Assembly (NCBI RefSeq): GCF_002272075.1
Contig: NZ_NPBJ01000023.1
Span: forward strand, 62,001-126,000
DNA from: Terribacillus saccharophilus
Lineage (GTDB): Bacteria > Bacillota > Bacilli > Bacillales > Amphibacillaceae
Reading direction: 5' to 3'
Length of the DNA: 64,000 nucleotides
The notes beneath the pieces are model-generated. The model had not been told where the DNA came from, made no database searches, and saw only the letters and a list, made by a program, of their open reading frames with translations. Both the position numbers and the translations under genes were made by a program. Positions within the stretch are counted from its first letter, which is position 1. Each line of letters opens with the position of its first letter. Below are positions 45,315-54,178 of the stretch, piece by piece.

Positions 45315-46540
45315 TCTACCTCCAATAAAGTTTGGAGCAGCAGTTGTTTCGCTTCCTCCAGCATCTCCTGTAATTCTTCCTGAGAATAAGACTGCTTGAT
45401 TTTACGGAATTGACGATTTCCCATAAGCTCCTCCAAACTATGTGTCATTTCATTCTCTGAATAGGTAGTTGTGTACAGCGCAGCAGTGAAATCATTACGC
45501 TCCAGAAGCAGCTCTTCCTTCATATCTATGGTTGCCTGAACAGAAAAACCAGCAAGTATTAGCTGGCTGCCAAGATTCTGTTGCTGCTCATTGATGATCT
45601 CAAGTAACTCCTCCAAACGTTCCTCTTGGCTCCATCGCATCAACAGATGTGCAGGACCATGGAAAATCACATGGAGCACAGCCTCTCCAAACGCATCCTC
45701 CCAATTAATACAGCTGTCCAGCACGGCCTGTTCCACTTCATATAACGCTGTTCCTTCTTTGACTTCCACGTCCACTGTTTCAAAACGGATATCCTGCAGG
45801 GGAAGAAACGTCATTGCACAGGATTGCCCCTCCAATTCCACCAAATAACAGCCTTTTTCTCCAGACTCTTTACGATGTCTGCCCTGGATATTTCCTGAGT
45901 AGACAATTGGCGGCTGCTCGGACAATACTTCACGCTTATGGATGTGCCCCAACGCCCAATAATCAAAACTAGCTTGTTTTAGCTCATCTACGCTGAAAGG
46001 AGCATAAACATCAGCAGCACTTCCTGTACCCAGACTGCCATGAAGCATGCCTATCTGGTAAATCCCATCTCCTTTAGATTGGTATTCCAGCGCCTTTCTT
46101 GATTTAATATGTCTCGTCGTATAACTAAAGCCATGGATTGCTGCTGCTGGCTCGCCATTCTTTTCATAGAAGAAGGTATCCACTTTTTCAGATTGAAAAA
46201 TATGTACATTGTTCGTGTATTTCATCATTGGTTTTTTTCCAGTAAAATCGTGATTTCCGTACTGCATGTACACATCAATACTGTGTTTCTGCAGTTCTTT
46301 AAAGGCTTCACGCAAGGCAACGAGTGCTTTAAGAGATTGTCTGTTGGAATCGAAGATATCTCCTGCCAGTAAGACAAAATCCACTTTATTTGTAATTGCA
46401 CACTGTACAAGCTGTTTCAAGGATTGAAATGTGCTGTCCTGCAAACGGCTTTTCATCGCAGGATACGCAGCAGTCAACCCTTCCATTTGGCTATCCAGAT
46501 GAAGATCAGCAGCATGTATGAATGTTAGTTTAGGCAGCAT
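45311..46540 (-). CDS. yhaO: metallophosphoesterase YhaO (SbcD/Mre11-like)
   Basis: The product is 409 residues. Phosphoesterase motifs are complete: HAADLHLDS (about 9-17), AGDIFDSN (about 58-65), YGNHDFTG, MLHGSLG and GHIHKR. This is the Mre11/SbcD-type nuclease fold, paired with the ATPase YhaN. The ATG follows AGGAAGG. A LexA-like box lies 51 bp upstream, consistent with the known SOS control of yhaONM in B. subtilis. Confidence 0.92.
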   Translation of the reverse strand: MLPKLTFIHAADLHLDSQMEGLTAAYPAMKSRLQDSTFQSLKQLVQCAITNKVDFVLLAGDIFDSNRQSLKALVALREAFKELQKHSIDVYMQYGNHDFTGKKPMMKYTNNVHIFQSEKVDTFFYEKNGEPAAAIHGFSYTTRHIKSRKALEYQSKGDGIYQIGMLHGSLGTGSAADVYAPFSVDELKQASFDYWALGHIHKREVLSEQPPIVYSGNIQGRHRKESGEKGCYLVELEGQSCAMTFLPLQDIRFETVDVEVKEGTALYEVEQAVLDSCINWEDAFGEAVLHVIFHGPAHLLMRWSQEERLEELLEIINEQQQNLGSQLILAGFSVQATIDMKEELLLERNDFTAALYTTTYSENEMTHSLEELMGNRQFRKIKQSYSQEELQEMLEEAKQLLLQTLLEVE

Positions 46541-46590
46541 AACATTTCCTTCCTATAGTCGTTTGCTTCTATAGTAGCATGCACGCTTTA

Positions 46591-46604
46591 CGAATGCACG
46601 TTCG
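46591..46604 (-). promoter_or_regulatory. LexA (DinR) SOS box upstream of yhaO
   Basis: On the minus strand CGAACGTGCATTCG matches CGAACRNRYGTTCG at 13 of 14 positions (one G to A). It is placed where the -35 region of yhaO is expected. Confidence 0.78.
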
Positions 46605-46616
46605 GTTTAAAAATAA

Positions 46617-46648
46617 AAGAAAACCCCTTTGCCAAATGGCAAAGAGGT
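46617..46648 (-). terminator. terminator after yheA
   Basis: CCTCTTTGCC pairs with GGCAAAGGGG (one mismatch, loop ATTT) and is followed on the minus strand by TTTTC-TTTTATTT. Confidence 0.82.
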
Positions 46649-46654
46649 TATTGC

Positions 46655-47005
46655 TTACTCCTCCGGCTGACCGTAAAGCTCTTCCAAAGGTTTTGTGATG
46701 ATTCGGCTGATATCGTTGATTGCAATGTTCAGACGCTGTTCTTGTTCCATCAATTTCGCAATCTGTTCGTCCTGCTGAACGACTTGGACTACGCTTTGTG
46801 CCTTTTGAACTTCTTCTTCTGAAATTTCTTGTCCTTGCATTTGCTTTTGCTGCAATTCAAGCTGGATGTTACGGAAGTTTTCGAACATCTCTTTGGAAGA
46901 CGGATCGTTCATTACCGTATCATAAGCGGCTTTCAAGCCTTTGAATTCTTCACTTTCACGGATTGCTTTTTCTAAGTCATACGCATGATCGTACATATTA
47001 GCCAT
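46655..47005 (-). CDS. yheA: YlbF/YmcA family protein YheA
   Basis: The product is 116 residues, acidic, all-helical, with the conserved YDLEKAIRESEEFKGLKAAYD start and FRNIQLELQQKQMQG middle of the Com_YlbF family. B. subtilis relatives YlbF and YmcA form the Y-complex that affects RNase Y; YheA itself has unknown function. The ATG at 47005 follows GAGGAGG by about nine bases. Confidence 0.85.
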   Translation of the reverse strand: MANMYDHAYDLEKAIRESEEFKGLKAAYDTVMNDPSSKEMFENFRNIQLELQQKQMQGQEISEEEVQKAQSVVQVVQQDEQIAKLMEQEQRLNIAINDISRIITKPLEELYGQPEE

Positions 47006-47077
47006 GGGTACGTACCTCCTCATTTTTACTCAAGTTCCACTATAACAAACCGATAGAGCGCTGTATAGTTCGAGCTA

Positions 47078-48205
47078 TCAGATAAAGAGTGCGATAATTC
47101 CTTGAACGATTCCAATGATACCTCCCAAAAGGAAGCCGAGATATGTAATCAGCTTGAATTCCTTGTTGGAGATAGCCAAGACTAGTTCTTCGACTCGTTC
47201 CAGAGGGAAGCCGGATACTTCTTTTTCAACCATTTTGGCCAGCTCCAGCTGTTCCATGATGACCGGAATCTGCTCAGAGAGACGTTGAAGGACTTGTCCC
47301 ACCAGTGGAGTCAATTTCCTCTCAATTACATCGTCTTGTAGATCTTTCATATACACTTGGATCGGTGTGTCTAGCATCTCATCAAATGGTATCGACTTCC
47401 TAACTACTTGCTGGATCACCTCGTCTAGCGTATCTTGGCCGATTGATTCGGTCACTTGGCCTACTTTCTTGTTCATCAATTTATTCAGCTCATCTGCAAG
47501 CAGCTGATGCAGCCAGCGACGTGTGCCTTCTGCACCGACCGATTCTATAATAACAGGCTGAATTTTATCGACAGCACTGCTAGGATCCATAAAGGAGGAC
47601 AGCATACTCCCAAGAAAACCTCTGCCTTGCAGAAAGCTTTGGACAAGATCCTGTATTTTCCGCCTTCCATCATAGCTATCCACATAAGTTACGAGCATCT
47701 GCTGAATATGTGAAGCGGCTTTATCAGCTGCAGCTTCTGTCCTTTGTTTTAATTCGTCTGGAAGCAAGCTGCCCAGTTCCTTCTCTGACTGTTTTTCCAG
47801 CTGTGTTTTTAATAATGACGCAGTCTTTGTATGAAGATCATCTGCCGCCACAGTGATATTCAAATCAGACAACAGCTGCCGAGGTGTTCGCTCCGAACGA
47901 AGAAATCGAAACAATTCGCGCTTCGCCCACGTATTGACCTTCATTTGAAAGTTATCATCAATCAATCTTGCTTGCATGCCCTTTGGGGTGAGTAAATGAT
48001 CAACAACCGTTTTGCCGAGCGAACGTGCCAAGTCACTCCTGCGTTTAGGAATTAATCCAGGGGTAAATGGGAGCCGCCATTTACCTATATATATAGCACG
48101 ATGGGGCTTAAACAGCATCTTTATTGCCAAGTGATTCGTGATACCGCCAATCAAGGCACCAATAAGCGCCATGGATAAAATCAACCAAATATCTCCACTA
48201 TTCAT
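47078..48205 (-). CDS. yheB: DUF445 membrane protein YheB
   Basis: The product is 375 residues with a hydrophobic segment at each end (about 6-28 and 355-375) and a long helical middle. The N-terminal GALIGGITNHLAIKMLFKPHRAIY region, shortened here to ITNHLAIKMLF, is the DUF445 signature. The topology suggests both termini in the membrane. Function unknown. It precedes yheA on the same strand with 72 bp between, as in B. subtilis. Confidence 0.85.
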   Translation of the reverse strand: MNSGDIWLILSMALIGALIGGITNHLAIKMLFKPHRAIYIGKWRLPFTPGLIPKRRSDLARSLGKTVVDHLLTPKGMQARLIDDNFQMKVNTWAKRELFRFLRSERTPRQLLSDLNITVAADDLHTKTASLLKTQLEKQSEKELGSLLPDELKQRTEAAADKAASHIQQMLVTYVDSYDGRRKIQDLVQSFLQGRGFLGSMLSSFMDPSSAVDKIQPVIIESVGAEGTRRWLHQLLADELNKLMNKKVGQVTESIGQDTLDEVIQQVVRKSIPFDEMLDTPIQVYMKDLQDDVIERKLTPLVGQVLQRLSEQIPVIMEQLELAKMVEKEVSGFPLERVEELVLAISNKEFKLITYLGFLLGGIIGIVQGIIALFI

Positions 48206-48293
48206 GTTGTATCGACCTTTCTGTTTACTTGGGTTTTAGTATAATACAATTAACACCAATTACAAAGAAACAGATTGGATAGGAGAAGTGCGT

Positions 48294-49175
48294 ATGCTGG
48301 AGGAACTGGAAAAACTATTTTCGGGTATCAAAACGGCAGCCAGCCTTAATGGACTCGATATGAAAACACATCATTGGTTTCGATTGGAGGATGGCGAGAT
48401 TATCGGTTTGCCCGCCAATCAGCTAAACGAACGCGAGCTTGCCTTACTTCATCATATTGGTTCACCAATTACTATACCAACTGGAAGCAGTACAGATACA
48501 GCCTGGGATCAGCTGCTTCACGGTGAAAACATGACGACTGAATTAACTGAGAATCCATTATATGATTTCGGCTGCCGCTTCATCTTCTTTACCATAGAAG
48601 GGCATGTTAAACCAGAGGTGTTCAGGGAAGCAATGGATAGTTTGACCGATCATCCGCTTGCATGTCTGTGGTTCACGAAACAGACAGGCTTGCTGGTTGA
48701 AAGCCGTCATGCCGAATCTATCTTATATGAAGAAATTGTCGACATGCTTATGTATGATTTATCTGTCCCGCTCCGACTATTTGTAAGTCCTTGGCTGCAT
48801 TCTGTAAAGGACGCATCAGAACAATATGAATGGCTACTTAAAGCGTACAGACAGGTTCCTTCCCATTCAGCCAAACATGTGCTGTATTTCCACGATGCTG
48901 TACCGCAGTTGCTCAGTATACTGCTACCGGAGACCGACCGAAAGTACATCACGCATCACATCCTTCAAGGGTTGAATAAGGATGAAGAACTGCTGCGTAC
49001 AGTTCGTATGTATTTCTCTTGCAATCAAAATCTCACTCTTACAGCGAAAAAGCTGTACATACACCGCAATAGCTTGAATTATCGTTTGGAAAAACTAACA
49101 GAGAAAACTGGTCTCGACATTCGGAAATTCCAGGATGCTTTTGCGCTTTATTTGGCGCTTCATAACCTTCCATAA
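48294..49175 (+). CDS. PucR/CdaR-type helix-turn-helix regulator
   Basis: The product is about 293 residues. The C-terminal 60 residues hold the PucR-type HTH: DEELLRTVRMYFSCNQNLTLTAKKLYIHRNSLNYRLEKLTEKTG in parts (NLTLTAKKLYIHRNSLNYRL). The N-terminal two thirds have no recognisable sensor domain. It is probably a DNA-binding regulator; target genes are unknown. The ATG at 48294 is placed eight bases after AGGAG; the frame also allows GTG two codons earlier. It is divergent from yheB. Confidence 0.78.
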   Translation: MLEELEKLFSGIKTAASLNGLDMKTHHWFRLEDGEIIGLPANQLNERELALLHHIGSPITIPTGSSTDTAWDQLLHGENMTTELTENPLYDFGCRFIFFTIEGHVKPEVFREAMDSLTDHPLACLWFTKQTGLLVESRHAESILYEEIVDMLMYDLSVPLRLFVSPWLHSVKDASEQYEWLLKAYRQVPSHSAKHVLYFHDAVPQLLSILLPETDRKYITHHILQGLNKDEELLRTVRMYFSCNQNLTLTAKKLYIHRNSLNYRLEKLTEKTGLDIRKFQDAFALYLALHNLP

Positions 49176-49205
49176 AGAAAGAGGCACCGAAACGGTGCCT
49201 CTCTT
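49176..49205. terminator. terminator shared by PucR-type gene and sspB
   Basis: The 10-bp stem AGAGGCACCG/CGGTGCCTCT has loop AAA. The T-rich tail (TTTCTTTAT) is better on the minus strand. Confidence 0.8.
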
Positions 49206-49220
49206 GCCATCGATATGAAA

Positions 49221-49415
49221 TTAGAATTGACCTCCGCCAAGCTGAGACTGTGCAGAAGCTACAAGACGTTTTGTGATCTCTCCACCAACAGAACCGTTAG
49301 CACGGGAAGTTTCGTTACCGCCTAGAGAAACACCGAATTCTTGTGCGATTTCGTATTTCATTTGATCAATTGCTTGTTGTACGCCTGGTACTACCAAATC
49401 GTTTGTGTTCGCCAT
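49221..49415 (-). CDS. sspB: alpha/beta-type small acid-soluble spore protein
   Basis: The product is 64 residues and coats spore DNA, protecting it against UV and chemicals. It shows the family blocks [19 protein letters not shown] and [14 protein letters not shown]. The GPR protease would cut at the Glu-Ile bond in YEIAQEF. The ATG follows GGAGGTG. It lies near yheAB as does sspB of B. subtilis. A SigG-like promoter is visible upstream. This gene is direct evidence for endospore formation. Confidence 0.95.
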   Translation of the reverse strand: MANTNDLVVPGVQQAIDQMKYEIAQEFGVSLGGNETSRANGSVGGEITKRLVASAQSQLGGGQF

Positions 49416-49437
49416 GTTTGTTCACCTCCTATGCCTA

Positions 49438-49466
49438 TAGTTTGGGCAAGAAGGTGCTTTTTATCA
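49438..49466 (-). promoter_or_regulatory. possible SigG promoter of sspB
   Basis: On the minus strand TGATAA (49466-49461) and CAAACTA (49444-49438) are 16 bp apart, close to the forespore SigG pattern TGAATA...CATACTA. Confidence 0.45.
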
Positions 49467-49502
49467 CGCTTAGTTATTGGAACTGCTGGTCAAACTTGGT
49501 AA

Positions 49503-50888
49503 TCACTTCGGATAGGTCATTTCCTCAGGTTTAATATACGAATCGAATTGTTCTTCAGTCAGCAACCCGCTAGCAATTGCTGCTTCTTTTAGTGTTGTAT
49601 TTTCAGCAAATGCTGTTTTAGCAATCTTAGCAGCATTTTCATAACCGATATGCGGATTTAAAGCTGTAACAAGCATTAAGGAATCCTGAAGATTCTTTGC
49701 AATCTTTTCTCGGTTCGGTTCAATCCCAACAGCACAGCGATCATTGAAGGACAGCATACTATCCGCCAAAAGCTGCGCAGATTGAATAAAGTTATAAGCA
49801 ATAACCGGTTTAAAAACATTCAACTCGAAATTCCCTTGGCTTGCTGCAAATCCAATTGCAGCATCATTTCCCATTACTTGAACTGCTACCATAGTAACTG
49901 CTTCGCTCTGAGTAGGATTGACTTTACCAGGCATAATGGAGCTGCCAGGTTCGTTAGCTGGTATCTCAATTTCACCAATTCCACAGCGTGGTCCGCTTGC
50001 CAGCCAGCGCACATCATTGGCGATCTTCATCATATCTGCAGCAAGACCCTTCAGCGCACCATGAGCATATACGATCTCATCATGACTTGTCAGAGCATGA
50101 AACTTATTCACTGCTGAACTGAATTCTTTACCAGTAGCCTCGGATAGTTCCTGACAAACCTTCTCAGAGAAATCAGGATGAGCATTCAAGCCTGTTCCGA
50201 CTGCTGTTCCGCCAATTGCCAACTCCTGGACAAAGGGGATGCTTGTCCTAATCATCTGTTCCGATTTTTCCAGCATACGATGCCAGCCACTAATTTCCTG
50301 GCCGAGCGTAAGTGGTGTTGCGTCCTGTAAATGAGTACGACCTATTTTCACGATATCATGATACGCATCGGATTTCTCCTTCAGCGTTGTTTTAAGCTGA
50401 TTCAAAGCAGGCAATACCACATCTTCCAGCTGTGTAACAGCAGCTATATGTAGAGCTGTCGGGTAAGTGTCATTGGAGCTTTGAGACTTGTTGACATCAT
50501 CATTCGGATGCAAACGCACTTCTTTCCCTTGTTCCTCAAGCCACTTGTTTCCGACAAAGGCGATAACTTCATTAACATTCATATTCGATTGTGTCCCACT
50601 GCCTGTCTGCCAGACAACTAGCGGAAAATGATCATCCAGCTCACCGCTTGTAATTCGATCTGCGGCATAGCCGATAGCTTCACTTTTATCTTTTTCCAGC
50701 AAACCTAAATCATGATTGGCTTTTGCAGCACTTTTCTTAAGCAAAGCGAAAGCGTATACAATTTCTTTCGGCATTCTTTCTGAACCAATCGGAAAATTCT
50801 CTCTGCTGCGCTGAGTTTGCGCTCCCCAAAACTTGTCTGCAGGTACCTGAATTTCCCCAATTGTATCTTTCTCTACACGAAATTCCAT
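49503..50888 (-). CDS. fumC: class II fumarate hydratase
   Basis: The product is 461 residues and catalyses fumarate to malate in the citric acid cycle. Motifs: [17 protein letters not shown] (about 97-113), [20 protein letters not shown], and the superfamily signature [11 protein letters not shown] near 317. The ATG at 50888 follows GAGAGGGG; the 13 residues upstream in frame are not conserved. B. subtilis calls this gene citG. It is monocistronic. Confidence 0.96.
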   Translation of the reverse strand: MEFRVEKDTIGEIQVPADKFWGAQTQRSRENFPIGSERMPKEIVYAFALLKKSAAKANHDLGLLEKDKSEAIGYAADRITSGELDDHFPLVVWQTGSGTQSNMNVNEVIAFVGNKWLEEQGKEVRLHPNDDVNKSQSSNDTYPTALHIAAVTQLEDVVLPALNQLKTTLKEKSDAYHDIVKIGRTHLQDATPLTLGQEISGWHRMLEKSEQMIRTSIPFVQELAIGGTAVGTGLNAHPDFSEKVCQELSEATGKEFSSAVNKFHALTSHDEIVYAHGALKGLAADMMKIANDVRWLASGPRCGIGEIEIPANEPGSSIMPGKVNPTQSEAVTMVAVQVMGNDAAIGFAASQGNFELNVFKPVIAYNFIQSAQLLADSMLSFNDRCAVGIEPNREKIAKNLQDSLMLVTALNPHIGYENAAKIAKTAFAENTTLKEAAIASGLLTEEQFDSYIKPEEMTYPK

Positions 50889-51038
50889 TTTACTTCCCCT
50901 CTCCAAAGTCTTCATTTGATAAGGCATCTTTATTGTAACAAATAATCTCCTCTTTTGCGGCTATCATCTTTGGAAGGTTGGCCATCTTTTCATTTTTGAA
51001 AAAATTTAATAATTTCGCTACCTTTCCTGTTTACAATA

Positions 51039-51047
51039 TGTTAGAAT
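51039..51047 (+). promoter_or_regulatory. extended -10 promoter for candidate small RNA
   Basis: TGTTAGAAT is an extended -10 (TGnTAnAAT). No good -35 is seen at 17 bp. Confidence 0.4.
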
Positions 51048-51053
51048 CGAGTT

Positions 51054-51205
51054 GAGTTAATAATCAATCAATTTGGTTCGTGCAGCATCTATAAGCACAT
51101 CTGAACAAGTAAGTCTTTGGCATACTAGTTATGCCGCTAAATCTGTATGTGACCTCCCATCACATAAATTGGAGCCACTGCCCATTAGGACAGTGGCTCT
51201 TTTTC
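51054..51205 (+). ncRNA. candidate small regulatory RNA with CCUCCC loop
   Basis: The 315-bp space between fumC and the carboxypeptidase gene has no coding frame with a binding site on the plus strand. Three hairpins follow each other: GGCATA/TATGCC (51119-51135), TATGTGA/TCACATA (51146-51166) with loop CCTCCCA, and a final stem GAGCCACTG/CAGTGGCTC (51172-51199) followed by TTTTTC. The last is a good plus-strand terminator, whereas its other side lacks a T tract. C-rich loops complementary to Shine-Dalgarno sequences are typical of Gram-positive regulatory RNAs. The transcript would be about 150 nt. Confidence 0.5.
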
Positions 51206-52043
51206 AGCTCTTAAGATCAGACTCCATTTGGAAGTGTTCTTCCAACGTTGTATCTTCTTCATATATTTGCTTCGCCAAATCTTTTCCAACATAGCGGATG
51301 TGCCACGGCTCATAGCTGTATCCGGTAATGTCGGATTTTCCTTCCGGATATCGAATAATATAGCCATATTCATGTGCATGTTCCGCCAACCATTTTCCTT
51401 CATCTGTTTCGATGAACGTTTCCTCCAGCGCTAATGCCATCTCTGCAGATGTCAAATCAATAGCAAGCCCTGTTTGATGCTCACTCCGGCCAGGTCTGGA
51501 CGATACTTTATCCGTTTCTTCCTGCCCTTGGGTCGCTACGTTATTCTCATAAATCTCTTTTTGTCTTGCTTCCGATCGGTACCCGCTTGCAGCTACCAGT
51601 TCCATCCCGTCCTTCTGGGAAGCGGCGAACAAATCTTCCAATGCTTCAGCTGCTTCTTTACGCATTTTCCGCTTCTCTAGATGCTCACTGAAGTAAAACG
51701 CTACGTCTGGCTCTACTAGGTCCTTCGGTTCCCAGCCATCCGGAAACTTTCTGGTTTTGTTTACAACAACTTCGATACTATCCGGATTATCAACCGTCAC
51801 GGGTTTCTCGATTGAGCCTACCACATCTTCCGCTTCTTCCTGATGCTGATTAGGCTTTGTCTCAGCTGTCTGCTCCTCAGCAGCAGTATCTTCTTCTAGC
51901 GACTGTTCTGCCTGCTGGTTCTCCGTCTGCTTATCAGCAGTCTTATTTTCATTTGTGTCTTGATTCTGGCTTGTTTGCTGGTTTTGACATCCAGCTGCAA
52001 CTAACACAGCGCTAAGCGCAGCAAACAGCATCAAACGCTTCAT
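51204..52043 (-). CDS. VanY-type D-alanyl-D-alanine carboxypeptidase lipoprotein
   Basis: The product is 279 residues. Lipobox LVAAGC gives Cys19, then a long Gln/Glu/Asn/Thr-rich linker (about 20-85) and an M15B peptidase domain with SGYRS, SEHQTGLAIDLT (zinc His and Asp) and EPWHIRYVG (zinc His). It should trim the terminal D-Ala of peptidoglycan stem peptides outside the membrane. No vancomycin-resistance genes are nearby, so it is a housekeeping-type enzyme. The ATG at 52043 follows GAGGAG. Confidence 0.9.
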   Translation of the reverse strand: MKRLMLFAALSAVLVAAGCQNQQTSQNQDTNENKTADKQTENQQAEQSLEEDTAAEEQTAETKPNQHQEEAEDVVGSIEKPVTVDNPDSIEVVVNKTRKFPDGWEPKDLVEPDVAFYFSEHLEKRKMRKEAAEALEDLFAASQKDGMELVAASGYRSEARQKEIYENNVATQGQEETDKVSSRPGRSEHQTGLAIDLTSAEMALALEETFIETDEGKWLAEHAHEYGYIIRYPEGKSDITGYSYEPWHIRYVGKDLAKQIYEEDTTLEEHFQMESDLKS

Positions 52044-52114
52044 TTCTAAAATCTCCTCTTCGTTCATGTAGTTTTGAGGATATTATAGCATAGGTGCCAA
52101 TTTTTTTCGCACGT

Positions 52115-52149
52115 AAAAAGACCTGCCTTGTCCCATGACAAAACAGATC
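52115..52149 (-). terminator. terminator after IDEAL-domain gene
   Basis: GATCTGTTTTGTC pairs with GACAAGGCAGGTC (three G-U pairs, 4-nt loop) and is followed on the minus strand by TTTTT. Confidence 0.75.
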
Positions 52150-52164
52150 CTGTAAAATTTTATG

Positions 52165-52404
52165 TTATTCGAAAGTATAGGGGCGGTAAGCTGCACTTAA
52201 CTCCTTGAATCGTTCCGCGTCTTTTTGGTCAATACACTCATTGATTTGGGCTTCCAGTCTATTCTTGTTCCAGGTAAAATAAAATTCATCCAGCATAAGT
52301 CTTGTGGCCAGCTTCACTTCAAACGAAATCTCCCGTTTAGCAGTAACATAAGCACGCTTCCTCTTCGTTCTTTGCAGACGATAGACAACTTTATGCTTTT
52401 TCAT
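52165..52404 (-). CDS. IDEAL-domain small protein
   Basis: The product is 79 residues. The N-terminal third is basic (RTKRKRAYVTAKRE). The rest, LMLDEFYFTWNKNRLEAQINECIDQKD and FKELSAAYRPY (shown in parts), fits the IDEAL domain, a short helical motif found in small Bacillaceae proteins. Function unknown. Codon use and binding site (GGGGGAATCG region) are acceptable. It forms its own unit. Confidence 0.7.
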   Translation of the reverse strand: MKKHKVVYRLQRTKRKRAYVTAKREISFEVKLATRLMLDEFYFTWNKNRLEAQINECIDQKDAERFKELSAAYRPYTFE

Positions 52405-52486
52405 GGAACGATTCCCCCTGGTTCCTTTTTTCCATTATGCTGGATTCACATTAACTTTGCAACAATTTTCTGATTTGTTCGTTAAA

Positions 52487-53746
52487 TTAATGTAAATGCG
52501 GAATAGGGTGATGCTTTTGATCATCCGGATCTGGCGGTTTAACAAACTTCAATGTGAGTAAAGCTGCAATAAAGGCAGCACCTGCAAATGTAACAATCAG
52601 CCAGATAAAATCTACTTTTAATAAAATGGCAACTGCAGGCGGTCCAGCTGCAACGCCGACATAACGCATTGCACTTAATAATGATGTGATTGTCCCGCGG
52701 ACATCCTTTTCCATATTGCTCGTAACCAACGAATCCAAGCAAGGAAGTCCCGCTCCGATTCCTACACCGGCAACAAGGAATACTGCCATCATGAAGAAAA
52801 TTCCTTTTGAAAAATAGAGTGCGATAGTTACGACACCCGCAACAACTACTCCTGTAAAAATAATCCATTTCATCAGTTTACCGTTGTTTTTAATCCATTT
52901 ACCCGTCAAATAAGATGCTAGGCACAAAGCTGCAAGCGGTATGGCTAAAACCGCTCCCTTCAGTATGCCGTGCATACCATACTTTTCTTCCAACACTGTA
53001 CTCAAGTAGAATAGGATGCCGAAAAGAAGAAACATAAGAATGGCCCCGATCAGGAAGGTAGCTGTCAGCCAGCCGCCATGTTCATGGAAAGTTGCCTTCG
53101 TGTTCTTCATAAATGTCTTGAAATCATTACCCTTTTTATCGTCTTTAGGCTTTTTGATAAGGAATAGGACCAATAAGAAGGAAATCGCACAAAAAACAGG
53201 GATTGCGTAAAACGGCAAATACCAGAGAAACCCCGCAAGCAGCGCTCCGAGCACAGGACTTAACACTTTCCCGAAAGTATTGGCCGTTTCGACGAGACCA
53301 AGTGTGGCACTTACATCTTCCTCTTTTTCGAACATATCGCCAACAAGTGGGAGCACAACTGGTGCTGCACCTGCAACACCTATCCCTTGAAGAATCCTTC
53401 CAATTAGGATCCAAAGGTAAGGACTTTCACTACCGACTGAGAATATCCCGGCAATCAGTCCACCGGCTCCAGCAATGACCAGTGAGGGCAGAATTACTGC
53501 TTTTCGTCCAAATCGATCTGATAGAAAGCCAGCAATCGGAATGAATATGATGGCTACAATGGAATAGAATGTAATGATAAAACTTGATTGCAGTTTCGTT
53601 ATATCCAATTCCTCTTCCATCAACGGAAGCACAGGCAGCAGCATGCTGTTCCCAAGTGTCATTATTAAGGGAATGGAAGCCAAAGCTATAATTGCCCCGC
53701 GCATTTCCTTTGGTGATTTACCTGATGATGTATTCTTTTCACCCAT
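52487..53746 (-). CDS. MFS transporter with His-rich C terminus
   Basis: The product is 419 residues with 12 membrane segments and the loop 2-3 motif GFLSDRFGRKAVILP near 70. Motif C-like GRILQGIGVAGAAPVVLP suggests a DHA1-type antiporter. The C terminus is hydrophilic and ends DPDDQKHHPIPHLH, a possible metal-binding tail. The ATG at 53746 follows AGGAG; the frame continues seven residues upstream without need. Substrate unknown. Confidence 0.85.
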   Translation of the reverse strand: MGEKNTSSGKSPKEMRGAIIALASIPLIMTLGNSMLLPVLPLMEEELDITKLQSSFIITFYSIVAIIFIPIAGFLSDRFGRKAVILPSLVIAGAGGLIAGIFSVGSESPYLWILIGRILQGIGVAGAAPVVLPLVGDMFEKEEDVSATLGLVETANTFGKVLSPVLGALLAGFLWYLPFYAIPVFCAISFLLVLFLIKKPKDDKKGNDFKTFMKNTKATFHEHGGWLTATFLIGAILMFLLFGILFYLSTVLEEKYGMHGILKGAVLAIPLAALCLASYLTGKWIKNNGKLMKWIIFTGVVVAGVVTIALYFSKGIFFMMAVFLVAGVGIGAGLPCLDSLVTSNMEKDVRGTITSLLSAMRYVGVAAGPPAVAILLKVDFIWLIVTFAGAAFIAALLTLKFVKPPDPDDQKHHPIPHLH

Positions 53747-53810
53747 ATGTCGTCTCCTGCCTTTCACATACTACTTTCATTTTTTGCAAAGCAGGAGGTT
53801 TTTATCCAAT

Positions 53811-53837
53811 GAAAAAATCCCAGACTTATCTGGGATT
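53811..53837 (-). terminator. terminator after the 74-residue unknown gene
   Basis: The 9-bp stem AATCCCAGA/TCTGGGATT with a 4-nt loop is followed on the minus strand by TTTTTT. Confidence 0.85.
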
Positions 53838-54060
53838 AATTTGCCTGCTGCAGCAGGGCTGGAATATCTGCATAAGTCCAATAACAATTGCGCCAGCCTT
53901 GTTCTCGGGCCAGCTTCTCGAAGTTCTCTGCGTCGCTTCCGTAAAAACGGATGATCGCTCGTTCGGGCGTCTCTGCCTCGGGGCCGATCACGATATCCAG
54001 TTCCTTGTAAAACCGTACCCCTTCCAAGCTGCCTTCAATAATGATCTTTTCCTGGCTCAT
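53836..54060 (-). CDS. unknown small protein, 74 residues
   Basis: I do not recognise the family. The product begins MSQEKIIIEGSLEGVRFYKE, has a middle GPEAETPERAIIRFYGSDAENFEKL and ends WTYADIPALLQQAN; it looks like a small soluble alpha/beta protein. The ATG at 54060 follows AAGGGG by nine bases and a strong terminator follows the stop, so the gene is likely real. It is divergent from the CDF transporter gene, 118 bp apart. Confidence 0.6.
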   Translation of the reverse strand: MSQEKIIIEGSLEGVRFYKELDIVIGPEAETPERAIIRFYGSDAENFEKLAREQGWRNCYWTYADIPALLQQAN

Positions 54061-54178
54061 TTTTTTCAACCCCTTCGTATAATGATCAAACAGAAGAATA
54101 TAATGTACTATCTTGTACCCATTCTGGACACGCACTAACCGTTCCTGCTCCAGAATTAGATCGGAGGAAACTTTACAT

